From: Epilithonimonas zeae | GTDB taxonomy: Bacteria > Bacteroidota > Bacteroidia > Flavobacteriales > Weeksellaceae | Length of the DNA stretch: 64,000 nt | Direction of reading: 5' to 3' | Assembly (NCBI RefSeq): GCF_900141765.1 | Contig: NZ_FSRK01000002.1 | Coordinates: 124,001 to 188,000 of the forward strand | Shown here: positions 61,697 to 64,000 of the stretch, piece after piece | Layout of the letters: each line of letters begins with the position of its first letter | How positions within the stretch are numbered: the first letter of the stretch is position 1 | Notes under the pieces: generated by a model | What the model was told of the DNA's origin: nothing | Database searches by the model: none | What the model saw: only the letters and a program-made list of their open reading frames with translations | Program-made: the position numbers and the translations under genes

Positions 61697-62030
61697 CTTT
61701 TATCAATAATTTCATCGGGTGGCTTTCCAAACTCACCAAAGAATCCTGAACCATTTCTTTTCCCAGCTCGGATTCCATTCTAATTTTTATCAGTCTGCTT
61801 TGTGCGTAAGCATTTCGCGACTTGTATTCTTCCGTTTCTTCTTTAAGTTTGTTAACGTGCTCAATCTTTTTGTTAACCAAGTGGTTACTATAAATCATCA
61901 CCATCAACAACCCAAAAATGAATAGGAAATATTTGTAATGCGCTTTTACCTCATCACGGTTAAGAAAGTTTCCTTTTATGATATCCATAAAAGTGAGTTT
62001 CTTCTGTCTGTTTTGAGTTAATTTTGCCAA
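61665..62030 (-). CDS. FtsL-like divisome protein
   Basis: 121 aa. A basic N-terminus (MAKLTQNRQKKLTFMDIIKGNFLN) precedes one membrane helix (HYKYFLFIFGLLMVMIYSNHL) and a periplasmic coiled-coil-forming part (NKKIEHVNKLKEETEEYKSR), the FtsL/DivIC layout. Position between rsmH and ftsI is where ftsL always lies. FtsL sequences are poorly conserved, so the name rests mainly on layout and position. It overlaps ftsI. Confidence 0.82.
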   Translation of the reverse strand: MAKLTQNRQKKLTFMDIIKGNFLNRDEVKAHYKYFLFIFGLLMVMIYSNHLVNKKIEHVNKLKEETEEYKSRNAYAQSRLIKIRMESELGKEMVQDSLVSLESHPMKLLIKVDSTDDKATK

Positions 62031-62040
62031 TTCTTATTAA

Positions 62041-62934
62041 TTATAACTTAGTTCCTATTCTCATTTTCGCGCTTCTTGCACGTGAGTTTTCTTCAATTTC
62101 TTTATCATCCGGAATAATTGCTTTAGTTTTCAATAATTCAAAAGCTTTCGCATAATTTCCGTAAATATCACGTTGAGGCTCGCCTTCGAACATTCCGTTT
62201 TTCAGGAAACGTTTTACCAACCTATCTTCTAAGGAATGATAAGAAATCACAACTAATCTTCCTTCAACTTTCAAAATTTTGTAAGACTGAACCAGCATTT
62301 CTTTCAAAACCTCCAATTCTTGATTAACCTCAATTCTGATGGCCTGGAAAACCTGAGCAAAAAATTTATTCTGCTTAAAAGCCGGAATATAGCTGAAGAG
62401 ATTTTTCAGATCTTCCGTTGTATTGATTTTCTTCGTTTTTCTATGATGAACGATTTCCCTTGCCAATTTTCGAGATTCTCTCAATTCCCCATATTGGTAA
62501 AAGATATTAGCAAGGTCTTCTTCTTCGTAATCGTTGATGATCTTTTTTGCATCCAGACCCTGCATTACATTCATTCTCATATCAAGAGGCGCATTGCTTC
62601 TCGTAGAAAATCCACGTTCTGCTTCATCAAACTGATGAGAAGAAACACCCAAATCAGCCAAAATCCCATCAACGTGAGAAATCCCATAAGCCAACATCGA
62701 GTTTTCCAAAAACCTGAAATTTTGATTGACCAAAGTAAATCTCGGGTCATCAATTGCATTTTTCAACGCATCCAAATCTTGGTCAAAAGAAAACAACCTT
62801 CCTTTTTCGGAAAGCCTGCTTAAAATTTCTCTTGAGTGACCACCACCACCAAAAGTACAATCCACGTAAACACCGTCCGGATTGGTTACCAGAGCGTCTA
62901 CGCTTTCTTTTAATAAAACTGGATTATGATACAT
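62041..62934 (-). CDS. rsmH: 16S rRNA (cytosine(1402)-N4)-methyltransferase
   Basis: 297 aa, full length for RsmH (MraW). SAM-binding: VYVDCTFGGGGHSREIL near residue 24, the DLGVSSHQFDEAERGFSTRSNAPLDMRM block, then FQAIRIEVNQELEVLKEML and VVISYHSLEDRLVKRFLK. It modifies the decoding site of 16S rRNA. It lies 81 bp from mraZ and 10 bp before the ftsL-like gene. Confidence 0.96.
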   Translation of the reverse strand: MYHNPVLLKESVDALVTNPDGVYVDCTFGGGGHSREILSRLSEKGRLFSFDQDLDALKNAIDDPRFTLVNQNFRFLENSMLAYGISHVDGILADLGVSSHQFDEAERGFSTRSNAPLDMRMNVMQGLDAKKIINDYEEEDLANIFYQYGELRESRKLAREIVHHRKTKKINTTEDLKNLFSYIPAFKQNKFFAQVFQAIRIEVNQELEVLKEMLVQSYKILKVEGRLVVISYHSLEDRLVKRFLKNGMFEGEPQRDIYGNYAKAFELLKTKAIIPDDKEIEENSRARSAKMRIGTKL

Positions 62935-62971
62935 TGTCTTTATAATTGATGAATGATGATTGATAAATGAT

Positions 62972-62998
62972 TTAATAATCGGTTTCAGAACCTATTAA
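62972..62998. repeat. Small hairpin between mraZ and rsmH
   Basis: TTAATA and GGTT pair with AACC and TATTAA around TCAG, with ATC bulged. It lies in a spacer also made of ATTGATGAATGATGATTGAT tandem words. Confidence 0.45.
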
Positions 62999-63015
62999 TT
63001 ATTCTTTCTTAATTA

Positions 63016-63483
63016 TTAATATGATTCCTCGGAATCAAGATTTCCCATTACATCCTCTGCAAGATTTGCAAAATCAGATTCGCTGACAGAAATGACTTGC
63101 TCGTAAGAATCTTTGTTCCAGATCTCGAACAACTCGCCGGCACTTGTAATCACAATTTCTTTGCTGAGATTAGCATACTGCGTCAAATCTTTGCTGATCT
63201 GCAGACGACCCACGTTATCCATCTCCACGGTTTTAACTCCTGCTGTAAACATCCTGATGAAATCTGCATTTTTTTTCACAAATCGATTCAGACCGTTTAT
63301 TTTTGCCATCAGTTTTTCCCAAGGTTTCATCGGATAGACCTCAAGACACTTCTGAAACACCGAACGCTTTATCACAAATGGCTCATCTGCAAAATGTTCC
63401 ATCTGCTTCGTAAGCGAAGCAGGCAGTTTGATGCGCCCTTTGTCATCTATTTTACACTCGTATGTTCCAATGAAGTTTTTCAT
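63016..63483 (-). CDS. mraZ: MraZ, transcriptional regulator of the dcw cluster
   Basis: 155 aa from MKNFIGTYECKIDDKGRIKLPASLT; a frame starting 10 codons earlier reads through the -7 box and is rejected. MraZ has two AbrB-like swapped-hairpin repeats: FIGTYECKIDDKGRIKLPASL near residue 4, and VEMDNVGRLQISKDL near residue 97. It binds direct repeats upstream of itself to control the cluster. Three such boxes are present just upstream. It is the first gene of the leftward dcw series. Confidence 0.94.
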   Translation of the reverse strand: MKNFIGTYECKIDDKGRIKLPASLTKQMEHFADEPFVIKRSVFQKCLEVYPMKPWEKLMAKINGLNRFVKKNADFIRMFTAGVKTVEMDNVGRLQISKDLTQYANLSKEIVITSAGELFEIWNKDSYEQVISVSESDFANLAEDVMGNLDSEESY

Positions 63484-63489
63484 TTGGAG

Positions 63490-63497
63490 CAAATTTA
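63490..63497 (-). promoter_or_regulatory. -7 promoter box of the dcw operon
   Basis: TAAATTTG on the minus strand, about 6 nt before the mraZ ATG, fits TAnnTTTG. The -33 region is occupied by the MraZ boxes rather than by TTG. Confidence 0.5.
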
Positions 63498-63508
63498 TAT
63501 AAAAATCT

Positions 63509-63533
63509 ACCACATTTTACCACTTTCGCCCAC
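63509..63533 (-). promoter_or_regulatory. MraZ operator: three direct repeats with 10-bp period
   Basis: On the minus strand GTGGG (63533-63529), GTGGT (63523-63519) and GTGGT (63513-63509) recur every 10 bp. The known MraZ operator consists of direct TGGGN repeats separated by 5 bp. They lie 12 bp upstream of the -7 box, where bound MraZ would block polymerase. Confidence 0.75.
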
Positions 63534-63719
63534 TTTTATACTTAATGTTTATAACTTTTTGGTTTCAAAGCTTTCTTGGCTAATGATTTGATTTAAAATC
63601 GATTAAAATGAATTATTGCGAAAACCTTTATTATAAAGCCTTTGCAATGAATGATTTAAAAAATTCGGTTAGAAATGTTTCATTATTTAAAACGGTTCTA
63701 ACTAAAATTTCAAATTGTC

Positions 63720-63727
63720 TATATTTG
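63720..63727 (+). promoter_or_regulatory. -7 promoter box of the nitroreductase gene
   Basis: TATATTTG on the plus strand, ending 4 nt before the ATG at 63732, so a leader of only a few nt. No -33 TTG was seen. Confidence 0.4.
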
Positions 63728-63731
63728 TTAT

Positions 63732-64000
63732 ATGAACTATTTAGAAGCACTTAACTGGCGATATTCTGTTAAAAAATTTGATGGAAAAAAGATTTCTTCT
63801 GAAAAACTGAACAATATCCTGGAAGCAGGACGATTGTCTGTCAGCTCATTAGGCTTACAACCTTATCATCTTTTGGTTGTAGGAAATGATAAAACGATTC
63901 AGAAATTGATTCCGGCCTTTTATAATCCTTCACAAATATCGACTTGCTCGCATTTGATTGCTTTGGTCACAAAAACTCATATTAATAAGGAATATGTCGA
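63732..64000 (+). CDS. Nitroreductase-family NAD(P)H oxidoreductase, N-terminal part
   Basis: The first 89 codons of a gene running off the right edge. It starts MNYLEALNWRYSVKKFDGKKISSE, with the RYSVKKFD start typical of FMN-dependent nitroreductases, and continues LNNILEAGRLSVSSLGLQPYHLLVVGN, the flavin/dimer region. It probably reduces nitro compounds or quinones with NAD(P)H. It is divergent from mraZ. Confidence 0.85.
   Translation, partial: MNYLEALNWRYSVKKFDGKKISSEKLNNILEAGRLSVSSLGLQPYHLLVVGNDKTIQKLIPAFYNPSQISTCSHLIALVTKTHINKEYV

Noticed and set aside
1-64000. tRNA, rRNA, insertion sequences and prophage
   Set aside because: No tRNA cloverleaf arms, transposase, integrase or phage structural gene could be recognised.

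Overview
The window is a chromosomal segment of a low-GC member of the Bacteroidota, most like Chryseobacterium or a close Weeksellaceae relative. The evidence is the alternative complex III operon, the gliding lipoprotein GldH next to the PSP1 protein RicT, the bamD-rpoZ-coaBC-DUF4835-recN order, a Bacteroidetes-type omega subunit, and promoters with the TAnnTTTG -7 box (often with TTG about 20 bp upstream) rather than sigma70 boxes. No tRNA, rRNA, insertion sequence, prophage or CRISPR array was seen.

Layout. 1-4.6 kb: a partial glycosyltransferase 9 gene, sufE, pepT, a HMG-CoA lyase family gene, an OsmC-like gene lacking both usual cysteines, a SufT-type gene and a PolB-type exonuclease. 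4.6-13.1 kb: the minus-strand operon actABCDEF, a quinol:electron acceptor oxidoreductase that feeds the respiratory chain. 13.2-21.0 kb: a SPOR protein, a polytopic membrane protein, selO, a class A penicillin-binding protein, gldH and ricT. 21.4-28.5 kb: a FadL-type porin, a GDSL lipoprotein, an Rrf2 regulator, tadA, a GNAT acetyltransferase, coaX and an M1 peptidase.

28.6-34.2 kb is an accessory-looking pocket. It holds a two-gene module with a HEPN RNase-like protein, a structured dispersed repeat (the second copy is at 2.0 kb), a decayed reading frame, a GH10 xylanase, a large palindrome, an M14 peptidase, an unknown lipoprotein, and a DUF1905 gene bracketed by two identical 31-bp terminators.

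34.3-45.5 kb is housekeeping: lepA, bamD, rpoZ, coaBC, a DUF4835 gene, recN, a GH3-family gene, the L25/Ctc gene, prs and a bacilliredoxin.

45.7-63.5 kb is the division and cell wall (dcw) cluster, read leftward from a promoter carrying three 10-bp-spaced MraZ boxes: mraZ, rsmH, ftsL-like, ftsI, murE, mraY, murD, ftsW, murG, a secreted unknown, murC, a second secreted unknown, ftsQ, ftsA, ftsZ and yqeY, ending at a hairpin near 45.63 kb. Together these genes build the lipid-linked peptidoglycan precursor and assemble the division septum. A partial nitroreductase gene leaves divergently at the right edge.

The best candidates for something undescribed are the HEPN two-gene module, the dispersed repeat with a conserved frame and a sequence-variable apical hairpin, and the two uncharacterised secreted proteins embedded in the dcw cluster. 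Many same-strand spacers also carry different imperfect palindromes.
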